Of a stretch of 64,000 bases of DNA, positions 36,243 through 43,991 are shown one piece after another. Made by a program: the position numbers and the translations under genes. The DNA comes from Methylobacterium sp. J-026 (GTDB lineage Bacteria > Pseudomonadota > Alphaproteobacteria > Rhizobiales > Beijerinckiaceae): NCBI RefSeq assembly GCF_022829585.1, contig NZ_JAKSYC010000351.1, positions 28,715 through 92,714 on the forward strand, given 5' to 3'. Within the stretch, counting starts at the first letter, position 1. Every line of letters begins with the position of its first letter. Below the pieces are notes generated by a model. It did no database searches, was not told where the DNA came from, and saw only the letters and a list, made by a program, of their open reading frames with translations.

Positions 36243-36956
36243 TCACTCCTCCCCGTGCACGTCCCGCAGGCCGCCGCGGGACAGGATGAAATCAGCCGCC
36301 TCGCGGATGTCCGCCGCGATGGCGGCGGCGGCCGCCGGGCCGTCCCGCGCCGCGATGGCGGCCAGCGCCTCGGCATGCCGCCGGAGCGCGAAGCCCTGGC
36401 GCAGCCGCTCCGGGCAGCCGCGCAGGTCCAGATTGATGACCGGGCCCGCCTTCAGCCAGAGGCGGCCGATGATCTCCCGCAGGGGGGCGAGCCCGCAGGC
36501 GCCGTAGATCGCGAAATGCAGGTCGCGATTGCGTTGGACGGCCTTGGACAAGTCGGTGTGCGGCGATTCGGCCTCGGCCCGGAACGCCGCCTCGGCTCGC
36601 CTAATGGCGTCGAGTTCGGTCTCGGTCCGGCGCTCCGCAGATCGAGCCGCCGCGATCCCCTCCACGGCGATGCGTGTCTCGGCGAGCGCCCGGAACGCCC
36701 CGGCACTCATGATCGGCACCCGGATGGCCCGCGCCGGTGACACCTCCAGCACGCCCTCGGCCACGAGGCGGCTCACCGCCTCCCGGACCGGCATCACCGA
36801 GACGCCGAACGCCGCCGCACTCCGGCGCAGGGACAGCCGGTCGCCGGGGGCGAGCCGGCCGGAGGCGAGCAGGTCCGACAGCGCCGCGTAGGCGGTGCCC
36901 GACAGGGTCTGGCGTTCCAGCTGCGGGAGATCGGCCAGGGCCGCCGGTGAGTCCAT
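36243..36956 (-). CDS. GntR family regulator, FCD type
   Basis: A 237-residue FCD-type GntR regulator. The winged helix region is SLRRSAAAFGVSVMPVREAV (about residues 42-61); the FCD domain includes NRDLHFAIYGACG with the ligand-site His. It is followed 2 bp later by the SDR pseudogene and diverges from the dehydrogenase/BKACE pair. The 99-bp spacer between them contains a perfect 12-bp palindrome, its probable operator. It likely controls the divergent catabolic pair. Confidence 0.9.
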   Translation of the reverse strand: MDSPAALADLPQLERQTLSGTAYAALSDLLASGRLAPGDRLSLRRSAAAFGVSVMPVREAVSRLVAEGVLEVSPARAIRVPIMSAGAFRALAETRIAVEGIAAARSAERRTETELDAIRRAEAAFRAEAESPHTDLSKAVQRNRDLHFAIYGACGLAPLREIIGRLWLKAGPVINLDLRGCPERLRQGFALRRHAEALAAIAARDGPAAAAAIAADIREAADFILSRGGLRDVHGEE

Positions 36957-36997
36957 GATCGGAGACTAGACGAAACCCGCGCGGTGCCGATAGTGAT

Positions 36998-37009
36998 CTG
37001 TGATCACAG
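36998..37009. promoter_or_regulatory. Perfect palindrome in the divergent promoter, probable GntR operator
   Basis: The 12-bp perfect palindrome CTGTGATCACAG lies midway in the 99-bp spacer between the GntR gene and the hydroxyacyl-CoA dehydrogenase-like gene. Its position is suited to blocking both promoters. Confidence 0.55.
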
Positions 37010-37055
37010 CACGTGGCGCGCCAACGCCGTTCGGCGGGGTCCTGGGAGGGCTGTC

Positions 37056-37979
37056 ATGACCGAGAGCGTTGCGATCGTGGGCGCCGGCCTGATCGGGCGG
37101 GCCTGGGCGATGATCTTCGCCCGCGCCGGGTGGGACGTGCGCCTGTTCGATGCCGCCGACAACGTGGCCCCGCATGCGATCCCGCTCTGCGTCGAGGGGC
37201 TGCACACGCTGGCGGCGCACGGGCTCTGTTCCGCCCCGGAGACGGCCGGGCGACGGATCTCGGCCGTCGCGTCCCTCCCGGAATGCCTCGACGGCGTTGG
37301 CTTCGTCCAGGAGAACGGGCCGGAACGGCTCGACGTGAAGCAGGCCCTGTTCGCCGAGCTGGACGCGCTGGCGCCGGGGGAGGCGGTCATCGCCTCGTCC
37401 TCCTCGGCGATCCGCTGCTCGCTGTTCACGGAAGGGTTGCCCGGCCGCGGGCGCTGCCTGATCGGCCATCCGGTGAACCCGCCGCACCTGATCCCGCTGG
37501 TGGAGATCTCCGGCGCCCCCTGGACCGCGCCGGAGGCCCTGGCCCGGGCGCGGGCGGTCTACGAGGCGATCGGCCAGGTACCGATCACCGTGCTCAAGGA
37601 GATCGAGGGCTTCATCCTCAACCGGCTTCAGGGGGCCCTGCTGGCGGAGGCCTTCCGCCTCGCCGCGGAGGGCTACGTGACCCCGCAGGACCTCGACAAG
37701 ACCGTCTCGGACGGGCTCGGCCTGCGCTGGAGCTTCATGGGGCCGTTCGAGACCATCGAGCTGAACGCGCCGGGCGGGATCGCCGATTACTGCGCCCGCT
37801 ATACCGACTTCTACAAGCGCCTCGCGGCCGATCCGGCGCCCCCCTCGGTCTATGCGGCGGACGCCACCGCGGCGATCCTGGCGCATTGGCCGGCGCCCGG
37901 CGACCTGCCCGCCCGCATGGGGCGCCGGGACGCAAAACTCGCGGCGCTCCGCGCCCACAAGATGCAGCAGAGGGACTGA
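37056..37979 (+). CDS. 3-hydroxyacyl-CoA dehydrogenase-like NAD enzyme (carnitine dehydrogenase / lambda-crystallin type)
   Basis: A 307-residue single-module dehydrogenase. The Rossmann motif GAGLIGRAWAMIFARAG is at residues 8-24, the catalytic-region segment GHPVNPPHLIPLVEI near 140-154, and the C-terminal dimer domain contains GLGLRWSFMGPFETIELN. This is the pattern of L-carnitine dehydrogenase, L-gulonate 3-dehydrogenase and lambda-crystallin, not of fatty-acid HADs. The BKACE gene starts 2 bp later; the pair carnitine dehydrogenase plus dehydrocarnitine-cleaving BKACE is known from carnitine-degrading bacteria, which makes carnitine or a similar 3-hydroxy acid the leading substrate. GGGAGGG precedes the ATG. 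Confidence 0.88.
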   Translation: MTESVAIVGAGLIGRAWAMIFARAGWDVRLFDAADNVAPHAIPLCVEGLHTLAAHGLCSAPETAGRRISAVASLPECLDGVGFVQENGPERLDVKQALFAELDALAPGEAVIASSSSAIRCSLFTEGLPGRGRCLIGHPVNPPHLIPLVEISGAPWTAPEALARARAVYEAIGQVPITVLKEIEGFILNRLQGALLAEAFRLAAEGYVTPQDLDKTVSDGLGLRWSFMGPFETIELNAPGGIADYCARYTDFYKRLAADPAPPSVYAADATAAILAHWPAPGDLPARMGRRDAKLAALRAHKMQQRD

Positions 37980-37981
37980 GA

Positions 37982-38911
37982 ATGGCGACCCAGCGGAAAG
38001 TCATCATCACCTGCGCGGTGACGGGCGCGATCCACACGCCCAGCATGTCGCCGCACCTGCCCGTGACCCCCGAGGAGATCGCCGACGCCGCCATCGGCGC
38101 CGCCGAGGCCGGCGCGGCCATCGTGCATCTCCATGCCCGCGACCCGGAGACCGGCCAGCCGGACCAGTCGCCGGAGGCCTTCGCCAAGTTCCTGCCGGTG
38201 ATCAAGCAGCGCTCGTCCTGCGTGGTGAACATCACCACCGGCGGCGCGCCGACCATGTCGATCGAGGAGCGGGTGCGCCCGGCCGCGACCTTCCAGCCCG
38301 AGGTCGCCTCGCTGAACCTCGGCTCGATGAATTTCGGCCTGTTCGGCATGCTCGATCGCTTCAAGGACCTGAAGCACCAATGGGAGCGGGATTACCTCGG
38401 CAACAAGGACATCATCTTCCGCAACACGTTCGGGCAGATCGAGCACATCCTGACCACCTGCGGCCCGAACGGGACGAGGTTCGAGTTCGAGTGCTATGAT
38501 ACGGCCCATCTCTACAACCTGAAATACTTTTTCGACCGCGGGCTCGTACAGGCGCCGCTGTTCATCCAGACCGTGTTCGGGCTTCAAGGCGGGATCGGCG
38601 CCCATCCCGACGACGTGATGCACATGAAGCGCACCGCCGACCGGCTGTTCGGCGATCAATACCGCTGGTCGGTGCTGGGAGTGGGCCGCAACCAGATGAA
38701 CATCGCCGCCATGGCGGCCGCGATGGGCGGAAACGTCCGCGTCGGGCTGGAGGACAGCCTGTGGGACGGCCCCGGCAAGCTCGCCGAGACCAACGCCGCG
38801 CAGGTGCGACGCGTCCGCTCGATCATCGAGGGGCTCGGCCTGGCCATCGCGTCCCCCGACGAGGCGCGGGAGATGCTGGCGCTGAAGGGCGGCGACAAGG
38901 TGGCGTTCTGA
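37982..38911 (+). CDS. BKACE family beta-keto acid cleavage enzyme
   Basis: A 309-residue zinc enzyme that condenses a beta-keto acid with acetyl-CoA and cleaves it into a CoA ester and acetoacetate. Family signatures are the opening KVIITCAVTGAIHTPSMSPH, the zinc-binding VHLHARDPETG at about 47-57, NITTGG near 82, and the late VGLEDSLWDGPG with the catalytic Glu. It is cotranscribed with a carnitine-dehydrogenase-like gene, so 3-dehydrocarnitine (giving betainyl-CoA and acetoacetate) is the best guess; other keto acids are possible. No betainyl-CoA thioesterase gene lies beside it. Confidence 0.92.
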   Translation: MATQRKVIITCAVTGAIHTPSMSPHLPVTPEEIADAAIGAAEAGAAIVHLHARDPETGQPDQSPEAFAKFLPVIKQRSSCVVNITTGGAPTMSIEERVRPAATFQPEVASLNLGSMNFGLFGMLDRFKDLKHQWERDYLGNKDIIFRNTFGQIEHILTTCGPNGTRFEFECYDTAHLYNLKYFFDRGLVQAPLFIQTVFGLQGGIGAHPDDVMHMKRTADRLFGDQYRWSVLGVGRNQMNIAAMAAAMGGNVRVGLEDSLWDGPGKLAETNAAQVRRVRSIIEGLGLAIASPDEAREMLALKGGDKVAF

Positions 38912-38969
38912 GGGGCGCTTGACGCGCGCTTCCGAGGCCGCGAGCGCCGGCATATGCCGGGAGGTGGCG

Positions 38970-39200
38970 GTGGAACGCATCGCGAAAGTGGTCAGGAATA
39001 ACCGCAGCCCGACCGTTCGGATTCCGAAGGCGTTCGAACGGCCTGGCGACGAGGTGGCGGTCTCGCGGCCAGCCGACGGCAGCCTGGTCCTCCGGCCGAG
39101 ACTCGGGCTTGTGGTCCTCATCGCCTCGCTGGAACCGCGTTCGCCCGAAGACACGTTGGACGCGATCCCGGATCTCGACGCCGAGGACGTTGTCCTTTGA
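38970..39200 (+). CDS. AbrB/VapB-type antitoxin
   Basis: A 76-residue protein with the swapped-hairpin AbrB pattern (RIAKVVRNNRSPTVRIPKAF, then VAVSRPADGSLVLRP), the DNA-binding and toxin-neutralising fold of VapB-like antitoxins. The acidic C-terminus (PDLDAEDVVL) is typical of the toxin-binding tail. The GTG at 38970 follows GGGAGG; GTG at 38964 and TTG at 38919 are in frame. Its stop overlaps the TTG start of a VapC-like reading frame that carries a nonsense codon. Confidence 0.75.
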   Translation: MERIAKVVRNNRSPTVRIPKAFERPGDEVAVSRPADGSLVLRPRLGLVVLIASLEPRSPEDTLDAIPDLDAEDVVL

Positions 39201-39610
39201 GCGGTCTGATTCACGATCTGCTCGATACCGACATCCTGTCGGATCTCATCAACCGCGGACGTGACAGCCCGGTCGCCGCGAGGCTCGACGGGTGCACGGC
39301 CAACATCTGCACGCGCATCGTTGTGGCGGCCGAGATCCGGTAGGGCGTTGCGCGGAAAGGGTCCAAGGCTCTTGCGGATCGCACCAGAACGGTCCTCGCG
39401 GCGATCCCGATCGTGCCCCTGACAAGTCCAGCGGATCACCAGTACGGCGCGATACGCGCGGTCGTGGAGAAGCGGGGCACGCCGATCGGACCGAACGATC
39501 TCCTTATTGCCGCCCAATGCCCGGCCTCGAACCTGCGGCTGGTCAGCGCGAACCGCGACGCATTCCGCCGGGTGCCGGGGCTTGAATGCCAGAATTGGCT
39601 CGAGGCGCCT
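39197..39610 (+). pseudogene. VapC-like PIN toxin interrupted by an in-frame TAG
   Basis: Starting from the TTG that overlaps the antitoxin stop, the frame reads as a VapC/FitB-type PIN domain of about 138 codons: LLDTDILSDLINRG with the first metal Asp, then VVAAEIR, a TAG at 39341-39343 (codon 49), then GVARKGSKALADRTR, PIGPNDLLIAAQ and LRLVSANRDAFRRVPGL. Homologues usually have Tyr where the TAG falls (the EIRYG-type motif), so a single base change from TAC or TAT explains it. All conserved PIN segments survive after the stop. The antitoxin is intact. Confidence 0.8.
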
Positions 39611-39651
39611 GCGACCGGCGGCCTGGCGCAGTCGCGTCGCCGCACGCCGGC

Positions 39652-39966
39652 CTATGTCGGCTCGCCGAAGGCCCTGGCGAGGGCATCATCATGGATGCCC
39701 GCAATATCCAGGCGCTTCACCCGCCCCTGGTGGCCGGCCACGATCCTGACTGCGCCGCCCGCGACCCCGAGGGCATCCGCGATCAGCCGTTCGAGGGCCG
39801 TGTTGGCCGCCCCGTCGACGGGCGGGGCCGCGACGCGCACCTTGAGGCAGGGCGCGCCATCCGCATCGCGGATCCATCCCTCCACGGCGTCGCGGCCGCC
39901 GCGCGGGGTCAGCCTCACAGTCAACCGCAGCGGTTTGGCCGCCGGCTCCGGCGGTCGTCGCGCCAC
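39652..39966 (-). CDS. DUF167 (YggU family) protein
   Basis: A 104-residue protein of the YggU/DUF167 family, small alpha/beta proteins of unknown function found in most bacteria. The conserved pattern LTVRLTPRGGRDAVEGW, LKVRVAAPPVDGAANTALER and VAGHQGRVKRLDI is complete. The start is probably a GTG at 39966, 11 bp after the GlcD-like gene on the same strand. It is often found near other housekeeping genes; here it sits at the end of a catabolic operon. Confidence 0.88.
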   Translation of the reverse strand: MARRPPEPAAKPLRLTVRLTPRGGRDAVEGWIRDADGAPCLKVRVAAPPVDGAANTALERLIADALGVAGGAVRIVAGHQGRVKRLDIAGIHDDALARAFGEPT

Positions 39967-39977
39967 CGCCAGCGCCT

Positions 39978-41345
39978 TCAGAAGATCTTGCCCGGATTCA
40001 GCCGGTTGTCCGGATCGAGCGCCCGCTTGATGAGCCGCATCGCGCCGATCTCCTCCGGCGAGCGCGAGAGCGGCAGCTTGCCCCGCTTCTCCAGGCCGAT
40101 CCCGTGCTCCGCCGAGACCGAGCCGTTCAGCTCGGCGAGCGGCGCGTAGATCGCGGCGTCGATCAAGGCGTTGCCGCCGGCGTCGAGGCGGGTCGTGTTC
40201 CAGTGCAGGTTGTTGTCGCCGATATGGCCGTAGACCACGGCGCGGCAGCCGGGGATCGCGGCGAGGCGGTCCAGCGCGCCGCGGACGTAGCCGTCCATCT
40301 TGGCGAGCGGCACGCTGACGTCGAAGGCGCGCTCGATCCCGTCGGCGTTGAGGTGTTCGACCCGGTCGCGGATGCGCCACATCCCGCGGCGCTGCTCCTC
40401 GGACGAGGCCACGGCCGCGTCGAGGATCGTGCCGTCGCCCATCAGGCCCTCCAGCAGGCCGAGGAAGCGGTCGCATTCCTCGGGCACGCACTCGACCTCG
40501 ATGATCGCGTAGAACGGATACGCGTAGCCGAGCGGCGCCTTGGCCCGGCCGGGAGCGGTCATCAGTTTATAGAATTCGGGCCACAGCCCCTCGAAGGACG
40601 AGACCCGACCCTGGAAGGCGCTCTGGGCCGCACGCAGCACCCGGGCGCCGTCGTCGACCCCCGGGCAGGCGATCAGCGCCGTGGCGTAGCCGGCGGGCTC
40701 CGGGCGCAGCCGCAGCACTGCCCGCGTGACGATGCCCAGCGTCCCCTCGGTGCCGATGAAGAGCTGCTTCAGGTCGAGGCCGGTGTTGTTCTTGATCAGC
40801 GGGCGCATGGACGAGACCACTGTGCCATCAGCCAGCACGGCTTCGAGGCCCAGCACCATCTCGCGCGTCATGCCGTAGCGCAGCACCCGCAGGCCGCCGG
40901 CATTGGTGGAGATCGCGCCGCCGATCGTCGCCGAGCCGCGGGCACCGAGATCCAGGGGGAAGAACAGGCCGCCCGCCGCGGCGGCGTCCTGCACGCTCTC
41001 GATGGTGGCGCCGGTGCCGACCACCACGGTCATGCCCAGCGGGTCCACCGGCTCGATGCCGGTCATCCGCTCCGTCGAGAGGGTGATCTCGTCGGGCGCG
41101 CAGAGGGTGCCGTCGACCAGGCCGGTGGCGCCGCCCCGCGGCACCACCGCGATCCCCGCCGCGTGGCAGGCCGCCATGACCGCGCTGGTCTCGGCGGTGC
41201 TGCGCGGACGAACCAGCGCCAGGGCGGCGCAGGGCTCGGTCGGCCGCGTCCAGTTCGCCGAGCGCCCGCGCAGCTCCTCGCCGGTGACGAGGCCGGACGG
41301 TCCGACCAGCGCGGCGAGGCGGTCGAGGAGGGCGGCGTTCGTCAT
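39978..41345 (-). CDS. FAD-binding 2-hydroxyacid oxidase/dehydrogenase (GlcD/D-lactate dehydrogenase type)
   Basis: A 455-residue flavoprotein: FAD_binding_4 domain (about residues 35-210, with PRGGATGLVDG and GSATIGGAISTNAGG) and FAD-oxidase C domain with the terminal SAEHGIGLEKRGKLPLSR and ALDPDNRLNPGKIF. It would oxidise a D-2-hydroxy acid such as D-lactate, glycolate or a sugar acid. No GlcE or GlcF partner gene is next to it, so it is probably the single-subunit type. The ATG at 41345 has a GAGAGG site 6 bp upstream; ATG at 41351 is too close to it. It lies 58 bp after the FAH-family gene. Confidence 0.92.
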   Translation of the reverse strand: MTNAALLDRLAALVGPSGLVTGEELRGRSANWTRPTEPCAALALVRPRSTAETSAVMAACHAAGIAVVPRGGATGLVDGTLCAPDEITLSTERMTGIEPVDPLGMTVVVGTGATIESVQDAAAAGGLFFPLDLGARGSATIGGAISTNAGGLRVLRYGMTREMVLGLEAVLADGTVVSSMRPLIKNNTGLDLKQLFIGTEGTLGIVTRAVLRLRPEPAGYATALIACPGVDDGARVLRAAQSAFQGRVSSFEGLWPEFYKLMTAPGRAKAPLGYAYPFYAIIEVECVPEECDRFLGLLEGLMGDGTILDAAVASSEEQRRGMWRIRDRVEHLNADGIERAFDVSVPLAKMDGYVRGALDRLAAIPGCRAVVYGHIGDNNLHWNTTRLDAGGNALIDAAIYAPLAELNGSVSAEHGIGLEKRGKLPLSRSPEEIGAMRLIKRALDPDNRLNPGKIF

Positions 41346-41403
41346 CGGCATCCTCTCGGCAGGCTCGGGCGCCGGGTCGGGCGGGGCTCCGCCCGTCGCT
41401 CTG

Positions 41404-42597
41404 TCACAGAAACCCGCGCGCCGCGAGGTTGCGCATCAAGGCCCGGGCGCCGAAGGTCCACGGCGCGCAGGCGTCGCACGGGCGCATGCGGTTGACGAGG
41501 CTGCCGAGTTCCGGGCTCGCCACCACGACCCGGTCGTTCTCGACATGGGTGAAGCCGAGGCCCGGTCCGTGCCGGTCCTGGATCGGCGCGAACATCGTGC
41601 CGAGGAGCAGCAGCGCGCCGTCCGGGTAATGGTGCGTGCGCCCCATCAGGGCGGCCACCAGCTCGTCCGGATCGCGGCTGATCTCGGCGAGCGGCGAGGT
41701 GCCCTCCATGCGGAACCCGTCCGCGCCGGTCACCTCCAGGGTGACGGTGGTGCGGCGGACGCTGTCGAGGTCGAACGTATCGTCGAACAGGCGCAGGAAC
41801 GGCCCGAGGGCGCAGGAGGCGTTGTTGTCCTTGGCCTTGCCGAGGAGCAGCGCCGACCGCCCCTCGAAGTCGCGCAGGTTGACGTCGTTGGCGAGCGTCG
41901 CCCCGACGATCCGCTGATCGGACGCGACCGCGAGGGCGATTTCCGGCTCGGGGTTGTTCCAGTGCGAGTCCGGATGCAGCCCCGCATCCGCGCCGCAGCC
42001 CACCGCCGAGAGCGGCTGCGCCTTGGTGAAGATCTCCGCATCCGGCCCGATGCCGACCTCGAGGTACTGGCTCCAGGCACCCTGCGCGACGAGCACCCCC
42101 TTGAGGGCCATCGCCTCCGGCGAGCCGGGCTTCAACTTGCGCAGGTCGCGGCCGACGAGGCGCTTGACCTCCGCGCGGATCGCCGCGGCGGCGGCGAGGT
42201 CGCCGCGGGCCCGCTCCTCGATGACCCGCTCCAGCATGGACGTGGCGAAGGTGACGCCCGCCGCCTTGAGGGCCTGGAGATCGACGGGGGCGAGGAGCCA
42301 CGGCCGGCCCGGATCGCGGGTGTCCGGCGGCGTGTTGGCGAGGATCGCGTCGAGGCCGCCGAGATCCTCGCCCGCCGCGCCGCGCAGCGCCGCAGCGGGA
42401 TCCGGGGTTTCGCACAGGTCGCTCACGGTCGGCAGCCGGGCCGTGACGTCGACCACCCGCGCCTCCCCCGGCGCGCCGGCGCGAATCGCCACGACGCTCG
42501 GGCCCTGCGCCTCCGGGCGCCACACCCGGCCGACGAGCGCGCCGCGGCAGCCATCCGCGGGCAGGATCGCGTGCGCGGTGAGACCGGATGACGACAT
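41404..42597 (-). CDS. Fumarylacetoacetate hydrolase family protein
   Basis: A 397-residue FAH-fold protein with an N-terminal domain of about 110 residues and a C-terminal catalytic domain. The metal-binding acidic residues are in NNPEPEIALAV (about 215-225) and GATLANDVNLRDFEG (about 232-246). Members of this length act on 2-keto-3-deoxy sugar acids or related hydroxy-keto acids rather than on fumarylacetoacetate itself. It is the first gene of an operon with the GlcD-like dehydrogenase and DUF167, and diverges from the carbohydrate ABC importer, which favours a sugar-acid role. The precise substrate is unknown. Confidence 0.88.
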   Translation of the reverse strand: MSSSGLTAHAILPADGCRGALVGRVWRPEAQGPSVVAIRAGAPGEARVVDVTARLPTVSDLCETPDPAAALRGAAGEDLGGLDAILANTPPDTRDPGRPWLLAPVDLQALKAAGVTFATSMLERVIEERARGDLAAAAAIRAEVKRLVGRDLRKLKPGSPEAMALKGVLVAQGAWSQYLEVGIGPDAEIFTKAQPLSAVGCGADAGLHPDSHWNNPEPEIALAVASDQRIVGATLANDVNLRDFEGRSALLLGKAKDNNASCALGPFLRLFDDTFDLDSVRRTTVTLEVTGADGFRMEGTSPLAEISRDPDELVAALMGRTHHYPDGALLLLGTMFAPIQDRHGPGLGFTHVENDRVVVASPELGSLVNRMRPCDACAPWTFGARALMRNLAARGFL

Positions 42598-42850
42598 GGT
42601 GCTGCCTTTCCCCTGACGACGGGCCGCGGCTTTCCCCGAGCGCGTGCCGCGCCCGCTCTAGCATTCCCGGGGGTGTCCGGAGCTTGCCGGGCGTTTCACG
42701 CCGGCGGGGCCGTCACCGGTTTCGGGATCTCGGCTGACAGAAGCAGGGCATTCTGCGGGATCGTGAAGGTTACGGCTTGCTTTCCCGCCCTCGCTCCCCT
42801 GTACTGGCGCGATAGAGCCGCCGACAGAGTGGCCCTGATCGGGAGGAAGC

Positions 42851-43912
42851 ATGGCCTCGGTGGGAATCCGCGAGGTTCGCAAGGCTTTCGGATCGACGAA
42901 TGTCCTGCACGGCGTGTCCGTCGACATAAGGGACGGTGAATTCGTGATCCTGGTCGGCCCGTCGGGCTGCGGGAAATCGACCCTGCTGCGGATGATCGCC
43001 GGACTCGAAAACATCTCCGGCGGCGAGATCCGCATCGGCGAGCGGATCGTGAACGATGTGCCGCCCAAGGAGCGGGACATCGCGATGGTGTTCCAGAACT
43101 ACGCGCTCTATCCGCACCTCACGGTCCGCGAGAACATGGCGTTCTCGATGCGGATCCGGAAGGCGCCCGCCGCCGAGATCGACCTGCGGGTCAACAGGGC
43201 CGCACAGATCCTCGGGCTCACGCATCTGCTCGACCGCTATCCGCGCCAGCTCTCCGGCGGGCAGCGCCAGCGCGTGGCGATGGGGCGGGCGATCGTCCGC
43301 GACCCGCAGGTGTTCCTGTTCGACGAGCCGCTCTCGAATCTGGACGCGAAGCTGCGCGTGGCCATGCGCACCGAGATCAAGGAGCTCCACCAGCGGCTGA
43401 AGACCACGACCATCTACGTCACCCACGATCAGATCGAGGCCATGACCATGGCCGACCGGATCGTGGTGATGCACGACGGCATCGTCGAGCAGATCGGGGC
43501 ACCGCTGGATCTCTACGACCGGCCCGACAACCTGTTCGTGGCGGGCTTCATCGGCTCCCCGGCGATGAACTTCCTGCCCGGGAGGATCCGGGCGAACGGC
43601 CGCCTGACCTTCGTCACCGATACGGGCCTGACGGTCCCGCTAGACGACGCGCCGGCCGGTGTGGAGGGCAGGCCGCTCGTCCTGGGCGTCCGGCCCGAGC
43701 ATTTCGATCTCGCCCCGGACGGGATCGCCGCCGAGGTGGTGGTCGTGGAGCCCACCGGCTCGGAGACCATGCTGGCGGTGCGCGCGGTCGGCCAGGATCT
43801 CACCTGCGTGCTTCGGGAGCGAGTCACCGAACGGCCGGGGGAGACCGTCTCGCTGCGCCCGAACCGGGTACATTTCTTCGACGCCGGGACCGGGCATCGT
43901 CTGTCGAGCTGA
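42851..43912 (+). CDS. Carbohydrate-type ABC transporter ATP-binding protein (UgpC/MalK family)
   Basis: A 353-residue ATPase: Walker A GPSGCGKST at about 36-44, Q-loop in VFQNYALYPH, signature LSGGQRQRVAMGR starting at residue 134, Walker B ending at Asp158 (FLFDEP), and the switch His in YVTHDQ. A C-terminal TOBE/OB domain (about 240-353) is typical of MalK/UgpC, which pair with CUT1 permeases. First gene of an operon that continues with binding protein, two permeases and, after 217 bp, a dihydroxyacetone kinase. GGGAGGAAG precedes the ATG. Confidence 0.95.
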   Translation: MASVGIREVRKAFGSTNVLHGVSVDIRDGEFVILVGPSGCGKSTLLRMIAGLENISGGEIRIGERIVNDVPPKERDIAMVFQNYALYPHLTVRENMAFSMRIRKAPAAEIDLRVNRAAQILGLTHLLDRYPRQLSGGQRQRVAMGRAIVRDPQVFLFDEPLSNLDAKLRVAMRTEIKELHQRLKTTTIYVTHDQIEAMTMADRIVVMHDGIVEQIGAPLDLYDRPDNLFVAGFIGSPAMNFLPGRIRANGRLTFVTDTGLTVPLDDAPAGVEGRPLVLGVRPEHFDLAPDGIAAEVVVVEPTGSETMLAVRAVGQDLTCVLRERVTERPGETVSLRPNRVHFFDAGTGHRLSS

Positions 43913-43991
43913 CCGACCTGAGCCCCACAGGATGACAGGGCGGGACGCCGCGCGCGGCCGCCGGACAGGATCACCCAGGGAGAAGCCGCCG

